Both the position numbers and the translations under genes were made by a program. From the NCBI RefSeq assembly GCF_030246925.1, contig NZ_CP126740.1, positions 186,001-250,000 on the forward strand: a stretch of DNA of 64,000 nucleotides. The letters are read 5' to 3'. Source of the DNA: Microbacterium sp. zg-Y625. Lineage in GTDB: Bacteria > Actinomycetota > Actinomycetes > Actinomycetales > Microbacteriaceae. Each line of letters starts with the position of its first letter. Position 1 is the stretch's first letter. This document shows positions 6,616 through 18,675 of the stretch, in pieces. Under the pieces are notes generated by a model. It did not search any database, was not told the origin of the DNA, and saw nothing but the letters and a program-made list of their open reading frames with translations.

Positions 6616-8037
6616 GTGCGGTTCACGCGCATCGACGACCCCGAAGAGTGCGGCTGCGCGCCCACCCCCGCCGAGCAGCGCGCCTTCGCGGGCGGCGTCA
6701 CCCGGCGTGGTGCGCTCACCGTCGGCGCGTTCGGTCTCGTGGCTGCGGGCGCTCTGGCCGCCCCGTTCGCCCCGGTCGCATTCGCGATCGCCGGGTACCC
6801 CTCGTGGGACGACGTGCAGCGGGCAAAGGCGAATGAGGCGTCCAAGAACGCCGAGGTCGCCCGCATCGAGCAGCTCATCAACGACCTCACCGCCGACGTC
6901 GCCTACAAGCAGGGCGAAGCCGAGCGCCTGGGACTCGAGTACCAGGCGGCGCAGGAGGCATACGAGGCGGCGGTCGAACGCGCCGACTCCCTGCAGGCCC
7001 AGGCCGACGCCGAAGAGGCCCGCGCCCTCGAGGCCGCGCAGAAGGCCGGACGTGTGGCCTCGCAGCTCTACCGCAACGGCGGCGACGACACCTCGCTGGA
7101 ACTGTTCTTCTCGGGCTCCGCGGCGACGGCCGACGATCTGCTCGCCCGTCTCGGCACGATGGACAAGCTCCTCGCCGCCAACCAGGCCGTCTACACCGAC
7201 GCCGTCATGGCCCGCAACAACGCGCAGAGCCTCAGCGACCAGGCATCCGTCGCCCGAGACGCGCGCGACGAATTGAAGCGCGCAGCCGAGGCCAAGATGG
7301 TCGAGGCTCAGGCAGCGGCCGAGGCGGCCCAGGCGGCCCTCGCCGCTCAGACCGAGCACCTCGGCACGCTGCAGGCGCAGCTCGCCGCCCTCAAGGACAC
7401 CACCGCGCAGACCGTGGCCGGCTACCAGGCCGGCGTCGAAGAAGAGCGCCGCCAGCGCGAGGAGCGCGAGCGCCGCGCCCGCGAAGAAGCCGAACGCCGC
7501 GCCCGTGAAGAGGCCGAGCGCATCGCCAAGGAGAACGCAGCCCGGCCACCGGCCAGTGGCGGCGGCGGCGGAGGCGGCGGTGGCGGCAACTCCGGTGGCG
7601 GTGGCGGCGGCGGTGGCGGCCAGGGCTGGGTGCGGCCGCACGGCGGCTGGATCAGCTCATGGTTCGGCAACCGCGGCACCATCTGCTCCAACGGCTACTG
7701 CAGCGGCAGCGGCCACCGCGGCATCGACTTCGCCAACGGGTGCGGCGCCTACATCTACGCGGCAGCCGCCGGCACGGTGGTCTTCGCGGCCTACAGCGGC
7801 AGCTGGGGCAACTACATCAAGATCGACCACGGCGGCGGCATCGTCACGGGCTACGCCCACATCCGCCCCGGCGGATACGCCGTGGGATACGGCCAGTGGG
7901 TCTCTGCCGGCCAGGTGATCGCCTACGCCGGCAACACGGGTGCATCCGACGGATGCCACCTGCACTTCGAGGTCTACTCCGGCGGCGTCCGCATCGACCC
8001 GGCGCCGTTCCTGGCCAACCGCGGCGTCGGGGTCTGA
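6616..8037 (+). CDS. Secreted M23-family peptidoglycan endopeptidase with coiled coil
   Basis: About 473 residues from the GTG at 6616, which has GAGGTG upstream; an ATG at 6604 in the same frame has no usable ribosome site. VTRRGALTVGAFGLVAAGAL (about residues 28-47) looks like a twin-arginine signal. A long coiled coil follows (residues about 65-310), ending in a highly charged EERRQREERERRAREE-type segment. A poly-Gly linker leads to the LytM/M23 domain (HRGIDFAN, then GYAHI, then HLHFEV), which carries the zinc ligands. The architecture resembles RipA/EnvC-like wall hydrolases or their activators that act in daughter-cell separation. A possible operator sits at its promoter. Confidence 0.9.
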   Translation: MRFTRIDDPEECGCAPTPAEQRAFAGGVTRRGALTVGAFGLVAAGALAAPFAPVAFAIAGYPSWDDVQRAKANEASKNAEVARIEQLINDLTADVAYKQGEAERLGLEYQAAQEAYEAAVERADSLQAQADAEEARALEAAQKAGRVASQLYRNGGDDTSLELFFSGSAATADDLLARLGTMDKLLAANQAVYTDAVMARNNAQSLSDQASVARDARDELKRAAEAKMVEAQAAAEAAQAALAAQTEHLGTLQAQLAALKDTTAQTVAGYQAGVEEERRQREERERRAREEAERRAREEAERIAKENAARPPASGGGGGGGGGGNSGGGGGGGGGQGWVRPHGGWISSWFGNRGTICSNGYCSGSGHRGIDFANGCGAYIYAAAAGTVVFAAYSGSWGNYIKIDHGGGIVTGYAHIRPGGYAVGYGQWVSAGQVIAYAGNTGASDGCHLHFEVYSGGVRIDPAPFLANRGVGV

Positions 8038-8090
8038 CAACGACGAAGGGCGGATGCCGCAGCACCCGCCCCTCGTGAAGACTGCCGTCG

Positions 8091-8624
8091 TCAGACGGTC
8101 TTGGGAGCTTCGCCCTCACCCTGCGTGCGGGTCTGCTCGTCGTGGTCGCGGAAGCGGTCGAACGCCTCGCTCACCAGGCGCTCGGCCTCGGCGGCATCCG
8201 CCCACTCGTCGACCTTGACCCACTTGCCGGGCTCGAGGTCCTTGTAGTGCTCGAAGAAATGGTTGATCTCGCCCTTGGTCCACTCGTCGAGGTCCGAGAC
8301 GTCCTGCACGTGGTCCCAGCGGGGGTCCTTCGCGATGACGGCGACGACCTTGTCGTCTCCGCCGGCCTCGTCGCTCATCTTCAGCACGCCGACGGGACGC
8401 ACGCGCGCCATGACGCCGGGGAACAGATCGCGGTCGAGCAGCACCAGCACATCGAGCGGGTCGCCGTCCTCGCCGAGCGTGTTCTCGAAGAACCCGTAGT
8501 TGGCGGGGTAGCCCATGGGGGTGAACAGCACACGGTCGAGGTAGACGCGGCCGGTGCCGTGGTCGACTTCATACTTCACGCGGCTGCCGCGGGGGATCTC
8601 GATGACGGCGTCGTACGCGCCCAT
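8091..8624 (-). CDS. ppa: Inorganic pyrophosphatase
   Basis: A 177-residue soluble family I pyrophosphatase, the cytoplasmic enzyme that hydrolyses pyrophosphate to two phosphates and so drives biosynthesis. It shows [17 protein letters not shown], the signature [12 protein letters not shown] with the metal-binding Asp residues, and [12 protein letters not shown]. The ATG at 8624 follows AAGGAGC. The frame extends upstream of it without the family's sequence. The length is normal. It is convergent with the M23 gene and divergent from tilS. Confidence 0.97.
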   Translation of the reverse strand: MGAYDAVIEIPRGSRVKYEVDHGTGRVYLDRVLFTPMGYPANYGFFENTLGEDGDPLDVLVLLDRDLFPGVMARVRPVGVLKMSDEAGGDDKVVAVIAKDPRWDHVQDVSDLDEWTKGEINHFFEHYKDLEPGKWVKVDEWADAAEAERLVSEAFDRFRDHDEQTRTQGEGEAPKTV

Positions 8625-8938
8625 TGGTGCTCCTTCGAAGACTGGGGTGGGATGCGGCGACCAGCCTACTCGGGCGGCGTTCGCACCATAACTCCGGTGG
8701 ACCGGGGGTGTTCGGGCGCTGCCGGGCCGGCGCGGGCGATTCTGCCTGTGTTGTGGGCGGCCAGTGGGGTGCTGTGGGTGGGTGCGCGTGCACAACGTCG
8801 CCAACCTGTGGGGGCTGGGGCCCGCAGGGCCGCCGTACGTGCCGGTGGCGGTCGGATCGGCGACGTTGTGCACGCCGGCGCGGTGCGACCGCGGCGAGAC
8901 GGAGGGGGGACGGCGGCCGGGGCCGCTACCGTGGTCGC
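8625..8938. other. Divergent ppa-tilS intergenic region (314 bp)
   Basis: No gene is seen. It holds the start signals of both neighbours and a 17-bp perfect inverted repeat (8786-8802 with 8859-8875). The tilS -10 element TACCGT lies at 8927-8932, exactly 6 nt before the GTG. Confidence 0.6.
8786..8875. repeat. Inverted repeat with 17-bp perfect arms
   Basis: GCGTGCACAACGTCGCC (8786-8802) is exactly complementary to GGCGACGTTGTGCACGC (8859-8875), with a 56-nt G/C-rich spacer. It lies between divergent genes, so it is not an obvious terminator. Comparable long hairpins occur at 41987-42053 and 55021-55069. Confidence 0.8.
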
Positions 8939-9946
8939 GTGCCGTCCCTGAACCCCGCCGTCGCCGAGACCCGCCGCGCCGTCCGCGCCGCGCTGCAGCC
9001 CTTTGCCGATGGCGGCGAGGTGATCGTCGCCCTGAGCGGCGGGGCCGATTCGCTGGCCCTCGCCGCCGCGACCGCGTTCGAGGCGCCCAAGCTGGGTGTG
9101 CGGGTGGCCAGCATCACGGTCGACCACGGGCTGCAGCCCGGTTCGGCCGCCGCCGCGGACAGCGCGGCGGCGGCGGCCGCGGCACTCGGTATCGAGTCCG
9201 CCGTCGTGCGGGTGACGGTCGACCCGGCCGCGCCCGGAGGCCCCGAGGCCGCCGCGCGCGACGCCCGCTACCGCGCTCTCACCGAGGCCGCCGCCGCCCG
9301 CGGTGCCGACGCGGTGCTGCTCGGCCACACTCTCGACGACCAGGCCGAGACCGTGCTGCTGGGCCTCGCGCGCGGTTCGGGCGCGACGAGCCTGGCCGGC
9401 ATGGCACCCGTGCGCCGCGATGACACGACCGGACTGCGGTGGCTGCGCCCGTTTCTGACGGTACGCCGGCAGACCACCCGGGCCGCCTGCGCGGCCGCCG
9501 GCCTCGATCCGTGGGACGACCCCCACAACACCGACCGGCGGTTCGCCCGTGTGCGGGTGCGCGAGACAGTGCTGCCGGTGCTCGAGGCCGAGCTCGGTCC
9601 CGGCGTCGCCGAAGCCCTCGCGCGCACCGCCGAGCAGCTGCGCGAGGATGCCGAGGCGTTCGCCGAGATGATCCACGAGACCATCGAGGACATCGTCGAA
9701 CCCGCAGAGGCCGGCATCGCCGTGTCGACGGCGGCGCTCGCGGCCAACCCGCCGGCGCTGCGCCACCGCATCATCCGCCACGTCGTGGCCAGCGAGTTCG
9801 GTCAGTCGCTCACGCGATCGCAGACCCTCGAGGTCGCGCGCCTGGTCACCGACTGGTCAGGACAGGGGCCGATCGACCTGCCGGGATGCCGCGCCGCCCG
9901 CCGCGGCGGGCTCATCGAGTTCACGGCACCGCCGACGGGAATCTAG
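8939..9946 (+). CDS. tilS: tRNA(Ile)-lysidine synthetase
   Basis: A 335-residue N-type ATP pyrophosphatase that attaches lysine to C34 of tRNA-Ile (CAU), changing its decoding from AUG to AUA. The PP-loop SGGADS occurs at about residues 32-37, with VDHGLQPGS and the [15 protein letters not shown] segment typical of TilS. The C-terminal tRNA-binding extension is short, as in other actinobacteria. The GTG at 8939 is preferred because TACCGT lies 6 nt upstream, implying a leaderless transcript. It is followed after 9 nt by hpt, the usual partner. Confidence 0.95.
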   Translation: MPSLNPAVAETRRAVRAALQPFADGGEVIVALSGGADSLALAAATAFEAPKLGVRVASITVDHGLQPGSAAAADSAAAAAAALGIESAVVRVTVDPAAPGGPEAAARDARYRALTEAAAARGADAVLLGHTLDDQAETVLLGLARGSGATSLAGMAPVRRDDTTGLRWLRPFLTVRRQTTRAACAAAGLDPWDDPHNTDRRFARVRVRETVLPVLEAELGPGVAEALARTAEQLREDAEAFAEMIHETIEDIVEPAEAGIAVSTAALAANPPALRHRIIRHVVASEFGQSLTRSQTLEVARLVTDWSGQGPIDLPGCRAARRGGLIEFTAPPTGI

Positions 9947-9955
9947 ACTCGACGC

Positions 9956-10507
<552 letters not shown>

Positions 10508-10639
10508 GCCGCGGGGCTGTTTAAGCCCTGGGCGAATGCACAGTCCGTTGCTGTCGTCCCGCGATAACCTGAGGCCCTGTCGCCCGTCCCCGTGAACGGG
10601 CTGCTCTCCGTCGAAAGGGACCGGGCGTCGGCCCGCACC

Positions 10640-12643
<2,004 letters not shown>

Positions 12644-12652
12644 GCTCGGGGC

Positions 12653-13243
12653 GTGTCCGTCGATCGTGAGCGCGTCTCGGCCCTGGTGCGCGAGTTGCTC
12701 GTGGCGATCGGGGAGGATCCCGAGCGCCCGGGCCTGCGCCTGACACCGCAGCGCGTCGCCGACACCTATGCGGAGTTCTTCGCCGGTGTCGGCGCCGACC
12801 CGGCTGAGCCCCTCGCGCACACCATCTCGGTGTCGCGGGGTCCGGCGCCCGACACGCTGCCCTCCGGTGCCGTCATGCTGCGCGACATCCGGTTCCGCTC
12901 GGTGTGCGAGCACCACCTGCTGCCCTTCGCCGGTCACGCGCACATCGCGTACCTCCCCGGCGAGCAGGTGGTGGGACTCGGCGCACTGCCGCGCGTGGTC
13001 GACATCCTCGCCGCCCGCCCGCAGGTGCAGGAGCGTCTCGGCGAGCAGGTGGCCGACACGATCGCCGGAGCGATCGATGCCCGCGGAGTGCTCGTCGTCC
13101 TCGACGCGACCCACCAGTGCGTCACGATGCGCGGGGGACGCCAGCCCGACGCCTCCACGGTGACCGTGGCCGCCCGGGGCGACATGGCCGAGCCCGCCGC
13201 GCGCGCCGAGATCATGGCTCTCCTCGCGGGGAGCGGGCGGTGA
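12653..13243 (+). CDS. folE: GTP cyclohydrolase I
   Basis: A 196-residue enzyme that converts GTP to 7,8-dihydroneopterin triphosphate, the first step of folate synthesis. The signature SVCEHHLLPF and the later THQCVTMRG supply the zinc ligands Cys-His-Cys. TAGGCT (12641-12646) lies 6 nt before the GTG, directly after the ftsH stop, so the folate genes can start from their own leaderless promoter. The 3' end overlaps folP by 4 bp. Confidence 0.97.
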   Translation: MSVDRERVSALVRELLVAIGEDPERPGLRLTPQRVADTYAEFFAGVGADPAEPLAHTISVSRGPAPDTLPSGAVMLRDIRFRSVCEHHLLPFAGHAHIAYLPGEQVVGLGALPRVVDILAARPQVQERLGEQVADTIAGAIDARGVLVVLDATHQCVTMRGGRQPDASTVTVAARGDMAEPAARAEIMALLAGSGR

Positions 13244-14067
13244 CCCTCGTGATGGGCATCGTCAACGTCACCCCCGACTCCTTCAGCGACGGCGGACGGT
13301 ACGCCCAGGCGGATGCCGCGATCGCCCACGGTCTGCAGCTGCTCGCCGACGGCGCCGACCTGCTCGACGTCGGCGGCGAATCCACGCGCCCCGGCGCGGA
13401 GCGCGTCGACCCCGCCGTCGAGCGCGATCGGGTGCTGCCCGTCGTCTCGGCCCTCGCCGCCGCGGGCGCCGTGGTGAGCATCGACACCATGAACTCCCAG
13501 ACGGCCGTCGCCGCCGTCCACGCCGGCGCCCGCATCGTCAACGACGTGTCGGGCGGCCTCGCCGACGACAGCATGTTCGCGGCCGTCGCCGGCACCGGCG
13601 CGGAGCTGGCGATCGGCCACTGGCGGGGTCCTTCGACCGAGATGTACGCCCGCGCCGACTACGCCGACGTCACCGGCGAGGTCGTCGCCGAGCTGGCTGC
13701 GCGGGTGGATGCCGCCGAGAGCGCCGGCATCCCGCGCGATCGCCTCATCGTCGACCCCGGCATCGGGTTCGGCAAGCGCGGCGACCAGAACTGGATGCTG
13801 CTGTCGCACCTGCCGCAGGTGGTGGACCTGGGCCTGCGCGTGCTGGTGGGAACCAGCCGCAAGCGCTTCCTCGCCGACGCCCTCGCCGCCGCGGGCGCCG
13901 GCGCCGGAGCGGAGGGTGCCGACGAGCGCCGCCGGGACCTCGCGACCGCCGTCACGAGCTTCCTCGCATCCGCCGACGGCGCGTGGGCCGTGCGGGTGCA
14001 CGATGTGATCGCGACCCGCGACGCGCTGGCCGTGGCCCGCGCCTGGAGAGAGGGAGCAGCACCGTGA
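13240..14067 (+). CDS. folP: Dihydropteroate synthase
   Basis: A 275-residue TIM-barrel enzyme that joins p-aminobenzoate to dihydropterin pyrophosphate; it is the target of sulfonamides. It shows MGIVNVTPDSFSDGG, DVGGESTRPGA, SIDTMNSQTA, NDVSGG, VDPGIGFGK and the GTSRKRFL end motif. The GTG start overlaps the folE stop in a GTGA arrangement, and the stop overlaps folB the same way, indicating translational coupling. Confidence 0.97.
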   Translation: MTLVMGIVNVTPDSFSDGGRYAQADAAIAHGLQLLADGADLLDVGGESTRPGAERVDPAVERDRVLPVVSALAAAGAVVSIDTMNSQTAVAAVHAGARIVNDVSGGLADDSMFAAVAGTGAELAIGHWRGPSTEMYARADYADVTGEVVAELAARVDAAESAGIPRDRLIVDPGIGFGKRGDQNWMLLSHLPQVVDLGLRVLVGTSRKRFLADALAAAGAGAGAEGADERRRDLATAVTSFLASADGAWAVRVHDVIATRDALAVARAWREGAAP

Positions 14068-14435
14068 GCGACCTGGACGAGATCGCCGTCACCGGCATCC
14101 GTGCCTTCGGGCACCACGGGGTGTACGCCGACGAGCGCCGTGACGGCCAGGAGTTCGTCGCCGACGTGGTGCTGTCGCTCGACACCCGCCAGGCTGCCGC
14201 CACCGACGACGTCGCCGACACCGTGCACTACGGCGAACTGGCCGAGGAGGTGGCGGCGATCCTCGCCGGCGAACCCGTCGACCTGCTCGAGACCCTCGCC
14301 GCCCGCATCGCCGACGCCGTGCTCGCCCGCCGGCCGGTGCAGCGCGTCCGCGTGACGGTGCACAAGCCCGCCGCTCCCATCCCGGTGCCCTTCGACGACG
14401 TCACCGTCACGATCATCCGAGGACGGATGCCATGA
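14064..14435 (+). CDS. folB: Dihydroneopterin aldolase
   Basis: A 123-residue enzyme that cleaves dihydroneopterin to 6-hydroxymethyl-dihydropterin and glycolaldehyde. It has the family opening IAVTGIRAFGHHGVYADER, HYGELAEEV, and the conserved Lys in VTVHKPAAPIPVPFDDV. The GTG at 14064 overlaps the folP stop by 4 bp, and its own end overlaps folK. Confidence 0.96.
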   Translation: MSDLDEIAVTGIRAFGHHGVYADERRDGQEFVADVVLSLDTRQAAATDDVADTVHYGELAEEVAAILAGEPVDLLETLAARIADAVLARRPVQRVRVTVHKPAAPIPVPFDDVTVTIIRGRMP

Positions 14436-14986
14436 GCCGCCGACTCGCGCAGGGGTTCAGCTCGACGCACGACAGCGCGGATGCCGCTCCCGTGCGCGCC
14501 GTCGTCGCCCTCGGGGCGAACCTCGGCGACCGCGAGGCGACCATGACCGAGGCGCTGCGCAGCCTCGCACGGCTGCCGCTGACCACCGACGTGGTCGCGT
14601 CGGCGCCCATCGAGACGGTCGCCCTCACCCCCGACGGCCCCGACCCCGACGCGCCCGCCTACCTGAATTCGGTGGCGCTGCTGCAGACCCGACTCGCGCC
14701 CAGCGTGCTGCTGGGATACCTGCACGCCATCGAGGCCGCCCACGGCCGGGCGGCGCGCGAGCCGGGGGCCGCCCGCTGGCAGGACCGTACCCTGGATCTG
14801 GATCTCATCGCCTACGGCGAGGTGCAGAGCGACGACCCCGCGCTGCTGCTCCCGCACCCGCGCGCCGGCGAGCGCGACTTCGTGCTGCGGCCGTGGCTGA
14901 CGGTCGATCCCGACGCACAGCTGCCCGGACAGGGCAGCGTCGCCGAACTGCTGAGCCGTCTGAGTGAGCGGGGGGATGCCTCGTGA
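14432..14986 (+). CDS. folK: HPPK, hydroxymethyl-dihydropterin pyrophosphokinase
   Basis: A 184-residue enzyme that transfers pyrophosphate from ATP to 6-hydroxymethyl-dihydropterin, completing the substrate for FolP. VALGANLGDRE is the N-terminal strand, and RWQDRTLDLDLIAYG carries the metal-binding Asp pair and the signature. An extra N-terminal stretch of about 20 residues precedes the fold. The ATG overlaps the folB stop by 4 bp, and the stop overlaps the next gene. Confidence 0.96.
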   Translation: MSRRLAQGFSSTHDSADAAPVRAVVALGANLGDREATMTEALRSLARLPLTTDVVASAPIETVALTPDGPDPDAPAYLNSVALLQTRLAPSVLLGYLHAIEAAHGRAAREPGAARWQDRTLDLDLIAYGEVQSDDPALLLPHPRAGERDFVLRPWLTVDPDAQLPGQGSVAELLSRLSERGDAS

Positions 14987-15480
14987 AGCGCACCGGGCCG
15001 GCCTCGCTCGTCGTCGCCGCCGTGCTCGGCCTCGGCACCGGGTATCTCGTCGACCAGACGCTCACCGCAACCGGGCGACCCACCTTCACCCCCTCCCTCA
15101 TGCTCCCCGTGCTGCTGGTCGTGCTCGGTGCGATCCTCATCGCGCTGGCCGTGCCGATCGCGCGGGCCACCCGTGATGGGGCTCGGCACACCGGCCGGGC
15201 GGTCAATCCCTTTCAGGCCGTGCGCATCGCCATGCTCGCGAAGGCATCGAGCATCACCGGCGCCGCCGTCACCGGGTTCGCCGGCGGCCTCGGAGTCTTC
15301 GTGGCCACGCGCCCGGCCGACCCCTCGCTAGGCTCGGTGACGACGATCCTCGCGACTGCGATCGGCGGTGCGATCCTGGTGGCGACCGCCCTCGTCGCCG
15401 AGCAGCTGTGCACCATCCGGAAGGACGACGATGACGAACCCCCCGCCCCCGGGCCCGACAGCACTGCCACCCACCACTGA
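14983..15480 (+). CDS. DUF3180 membrane protein
   Basis: A 165-residue protein with four predicted TM helices, in pairs near residues 8-30 and 35-60, then 85-105 and 120-140, and a short acidic tail. Its position directly after folK and its topology match DUF3180, an actinobacterial family without known function that travels with the folate operon. The GTG start overlaps folK by 4 bp. The last 50 nt overlap the following PH-domain gene. Confidence 0.85.
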   Translation: MKRTGPASLVVAAVLGLGTGYLVDQTLTATGRPTFTPSLMLPVLLVVLGAILIALAVPIARATRDGARHTGRAVNPFQAVRIAMLAKASSITGAAVTGFAGGLGVFVATRPADPSLGSVTTILATAIGGAILVATALVAEQLCTIRKDDDDEPPAPGPDSTATHH

Positions 15481-16051
15481 CGCCGCCACCGTAGACCCGA
15501 CGGGCACGGCGGCCACCGACTCGGCCCTCGACGCCGGCACATACGACCGTCTCATCGAGCCGCGGGGCGAGGGCCGGCTGGCACTCGAGCACGGCACCTG
15601 GCACCAGATCTCCCGCAAGTACCTGCGCGTGCAGCTTCTGAGCTACGGCGCGTTCCTGCTGCTCGACATCGTCGCCGTGCTCGTGCTGACGCTGGTGCTG
15701 GATCAGACGTGGGCTCTCATCCCCGGTGGCATCCTCGGCGTGATCCTGCTGTGGACCATTCTGATCCTCCCCCGCCAGGTGCGCGCGATCGGATACCAGC
15801 TGCGCGACGACGACCTGGTGTTCCGTCGCGGCATCCTGTGGCAGCGCATCGTCGCCGTCCCCTACGGGCGGATGCAGCTCGTCGACATCACCCACGGGCC
15901 GCTGGACCGAGGGGTCGGCATCGCCCAGCTGAAGCTCGTCACCGCCGCGGCCACCACGGGCGTGACGATCCCCGGACTGTCGCAGCAGGCCGCAGAGGCG
16001 CTGCGCGATCACCTGATCGCGGTCGCCGAGAGCCGTCGGACGGGACTGTGA
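15431..16051 (+). CDS. Bacterial PH-domain (bPH2) membrane protein
   Basis: A 206-residue protein from the ATG at 15431, which follows AAGGACG and lies inside the end of the DUF3180 gene. A Pro/Thr-rich leader is followed by two TM helices (LLSYGAFLLLDIVAVLVLTL and ALIPGGILGVILLW) and a bPH2 domain (YQLRDDDLVFRRGILWQRIV, RMQLVDITHGPLDRGVGIAQL). Proteins of this type (YdbS/YdbT) form pairs in the membrane of Gram-positive bacteria; their role is unknown. It is coupled to the next gene by a 4-bp overlap. Confidence 0.87.
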   Translation: MTNPPPPGPTALPPTTDAATVDPTGTAATDSALDAGTYDRLIEPRGEGRLALEHGTWHQISRKYLRVQLLSYGAFLLLDIVAVLVLTLVLDQTWALIPGGILGVILLWTILILPRQVRAIGYQLRDDDLVFRRGILWQRIVAVPYGRMQLVDITHGPLDRGVGIAQLKLVTAAATTGVTIPGLSQQAAEALRDHLIAVAESRRTGL

Positions 16052-17955
16052 GCGATCCCGCCGGCACGACCGAGCAGGGGGCCGCCGTGACGGCGCCTCC
16101 GCCGGCGCTCGTGCGCTCGCGGCTGAGCGACGGCGAGTGGCACCGGATGCACCCGCTGAGTCCGCTGCTGCGTGGCGGTCTGGCGCTCATCGTGATCATC
16201 GGCGTCGTCATCGCGAACCTGCGCGATCGCCTCATCGCGATCTTCGTCCCGGGCCTCTCGGGCGGTCAGATCGACACCGAGGAGTGGGAGGAATACGAGG
16301 GGGGTGGCGACCCCATCGACTGGGTGCTCGCCAACAACCTCGTCGTCGTCGCACTGCTGGTCGTGCTCGGTCTCGTGCTGGTGCTGATCGCCGGGTTCTA
16401 CATGTCGTGGCGCTTCCACACCCTCCGCATCACCGACGACGACGTCGAGGTGCGCAGCGGCATCCTCTTCCGCACCCAGCGCCGCGCCCCCCTCGACCGC
16501 GTGCAGGGGGTCAACCTCACCCGTCCGATGATCGCCCGGCTGCTGGGCATGGCAAAGCTCGAGGTCGTGGGCGCGGGCACCGACTCCAACGTGAAGCTCG
16601 AGTACCTCTCGACCGCCAACGCCGAAGCCGTGCGTGCCGACATCCTGCGCCTCGCTTCGGGCCGGCGCCTGGGAAAGGCCGCCGCGACGGCCGCCGCCGC
16701 CGGGTCACTCGCGCAGACGGTGAACCGGGGGCTGACCGGTCTCATCGAGGGCGACGATCAGGCCGCCGAAGCGCCCGAGTCGGTCGTGCACATCCCGGTG
16801 GGGCGGCTGGTGGCATCCCAGATCATCAGCCCCGGCACCGTGATGCTGCTCCTCGGCATCGTCGCGATCATCGTCGGCGCCGTGCTCGGCACGCCCTGGG
16901 TGCTGCTGAGCGTCGTCCCGGCTGTCATCGGCTTCGGAGCGTACTGGGTGCGCCAGATCGTGCGGTCGCTGCGGTACTCCATCGCGCCGACCCCCGATGG
17001 GGTGCGCATAACCTTCGGTCTGCTCACGACGGTCACCGAGATCGTGCCGCCGGGACGGGTGCACGCCCTCGAGGTGAGCCAGTCCGTGCTGTGGCGCCGG
17101 TTCGGGTGGTGGGCCATCAAGATCAACCGGCTCACCGGCCGCAGCGTCTACGACGGCTCGACCGACCAGTTCACCACCGTGCTTCCGGTCGGCACGCTCG
17201 CCGATGTCGAGCGTGTGCTGCAGCTGCTGCTGCCGCAGGTCGCCGGGGCCGACGCGGCGCTGCTGCTGCGGCAGGGCGTCGAGGGGCCGGTCGAGGGCGA
17301 CGAGTACGCGACCACCCCGCGGCGCGCGCGGATCCTCCGCCCGCTGTCGTGGCGGCGCAACGGATTCCGCCTGACCGGCGACCAGCTGCTGCTGCGGCGG
17401 GGCGTCGTGTGGCGCAAGCTCGCGATCCTCCCGCTGGCCCGGCTGCAGAGCATCGGGATCTACCAGGGGCCGATCGACCGGGCGCTGCGCGTCGCTGCCG
17501 TGCGCGGCCACGTCGTCGCCGGTCCGGTGTATGCGAACGTGTCGGCCATCGACCGGGACGACGCCGTGAACCTGCTCGAAGCCGTCGAAGCCGCCGCCGT
17601 GCGGGCGGCTGCCGCCGACCGGTCCCACCGGTGGGCCGGTGAGGCCGGGTCCGCTGCGGAGACCGACGGCGTGCCCGTGCCCGGGTCAGCACCCGAGGGC
17701 GCACCCGAATTCACGCCCGAATCGGTGCCCCAGCCCGAGCCCCGACCCGCGGCCGAACCGGCGCGCGAGCCCGCGCCCGAATGGCTCGCCGAGGGCGCAC
17801 CCGAGACGCCCATCGACGCGGACTCCGCTCCGCCGGCGCCGCTGCATCCGGTTGCGCTTGTGGCCCCCGAGCACCCGGTCATCGTCGTGCCGCCGCCCGC
17901 GGAGCGGCCGGCGCCGCGCGCGCCCGACGCCCACAAGCCGGAGGACCCGCGGTGA
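16048..17955 (+). CDS. Multi-domain bacterial PH-domain membrane protein (YdbT-like)
   Basis: A 635-residue protein beginning at the GTG at 16048. It alternates TM helix pairs with at least two, probably three, bPH2 domains: residues about 130-230 (RFHTLRITDDDVEVRSGILF), 310-400 (YSIAPTPDGVRITFGLL) and 440-530 (GFRLTGDQLLLRRGVVW). The last 110 residues are Pro/Glu/Ala-rich and probably disordered. It is the partner of the preceding single-PH protein; such pairs probably work together in the membrane, although no biochemical function is established. It is coupled to DUF2520 by a 4-bp overlap. Confidence 0.87.
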   Translation: MSDPAGTTEQGAAVTAPPPALVRSRLSDGEWHRMHPLSPLLRGGLALIVIIGVVIANLRDRLIAIFVPGLSGGQIDTEEWEEYEGGGDPIDWVLANNLVVVALLVVLGLVLVLIAGFYMSWRFHTLRITDDDVEVRSGILFRTQRRAPLDRVQGVNLTRPMIARLLGMAKLEVVGAGTDSNVKLEYLSTANAEAVRADILRLASGRRLGKAAATAAAAGSLAQTVNRGLTGLIEGDDQAAEAPESVVHIPVGRLVASQIISPGTVMLLLGIVAIIVGAVLGTPWVLLSVVPAVIGFGAYWVRQIVRSLRYSIAPTPDGVRITFGLLTTVTEIVPPGRVHALEVSQSVLWRRFGWWAIKINRLTGRSVYDGSTDQFTTVLPVGTLADVERVLQLLLPQVAGADAALLLRQGVEGPVEGDEYATTPRRARILRPLSWRRNGFRLTGDQLLLRRGVVWRKLAILPLARLQSIGIYQGPIDRALRVAAVRGHVVAGPVYANVSAIDRDDAVNLLEAVEAAAVRAAAADRSHRWAGEAGSAAETDGVPVPGSAPEGAPEFTPESVPQPEPRPAAEPAREPAPEWLAEGAPETPIDADSAPPAPLHPVALVAPEHPVIVVPPPAERPAPRAPDAHKPEDPR

Positions 17956-18665
17956 ACCGCAGCGCGCGACTCGGCGTCGGCGTGATCGGCGCGGGGCGCG
18001 TGGGCCCCGTGCTCGGCGCGGCCCTCGCCGGCGCCGGACACGCCCTCGTGGGCATCACGCCGGGGTCCGACCCAGACCGCGTCGAGGCGATCCTGCCGGG
18101 CGTTCCGACACTCGACGCCGTCGAGGTCGCGCGCCGCAGCGAACTGGTGATCATCGCCGTCCCTTCCGACGAGCTGCCGGGACTCGTCAGCGGTCTCGCG
18201 GACGTCGGCGCGTGGCAGCCCGGCCAGCTCGTGCTGCACACCGATCCCGCTCACGGGTACGACGTGCTCGCGCCGGCGATGCTCAAGGGGGCCATTCCGC
18301 TCGCCCTGCATCCCGCCATCACCTTCACCGGCACGACCACCGACGTCCGCCAGCTGGTCGGCTCCCACGCGGCAGTGTCCGCCCCGGCGCCGGTGCTGCC
18401 GATCGCGCAGGCCCTCGCCGTCGAACTCGGCTGCGAACCGGTCGTCGTGGCCGAGGCCGACCGTGCCGCCTATGCCGAGGCGATCGCGACGGCGACGGAC
18501 TTCTCGCGGTCGATCGTCGCGCAGGCCGCGGCGCTGCTCGCGCAGGCGGGGGTTCCCGAGCCGGGTTCGTATCTCGCCACGCTCGTGCACTCGACCGTCG
18601 ACCAGGCGCTCACCGCCGCCGGCGAGGCCGCTCCGGGCGACGAGGCGGTTCCGCCGCTGGAGTAG
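17952..18665 (+). CDS. Rossmann-fold protein with DUF2520 domain
   Basis: A 237-residue protein. LGVGVIGAGRVGPVLGAALA is an N-terminal NAD(P)-binding Rossmann motif. The second half (ALHPAITFTGTTTD, then EADRAAYAEAIATATDF) is the DUF2520 helical domain. It resembles 6-phosphogluconate or ketopantoate reductase-like enzymes and often lies upstream of panC in actinobacteria, so a role in pantothenate synthesis has been suggested by context. Here no panC follows; a convergent hydrolase gene begins 10 nt later. Confidence 0.85.
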   Translation: MNRSARLGVGVIGAGRVGPVLGAALAGAGHALVGITPGSDPDRVEAILPGVPTLDAVEVARRSELVIIAVPSDELPGLVSGLADVGAWQPGQLVLHTDPAHGYDVLAPAMLKGAIPLALHPAITFTGTTTDVRQLVGSHAAVSAPAPVLPIAQALAVELGCEPVVVAEADRAAYAEAIATATDFSRSIVAQAAALLAQAGVPEPGSYLATLVHSTVDQALTAAGEAAPGDEAVPPLE

Positions 18666-18675
18666 AGGCGCCGCG

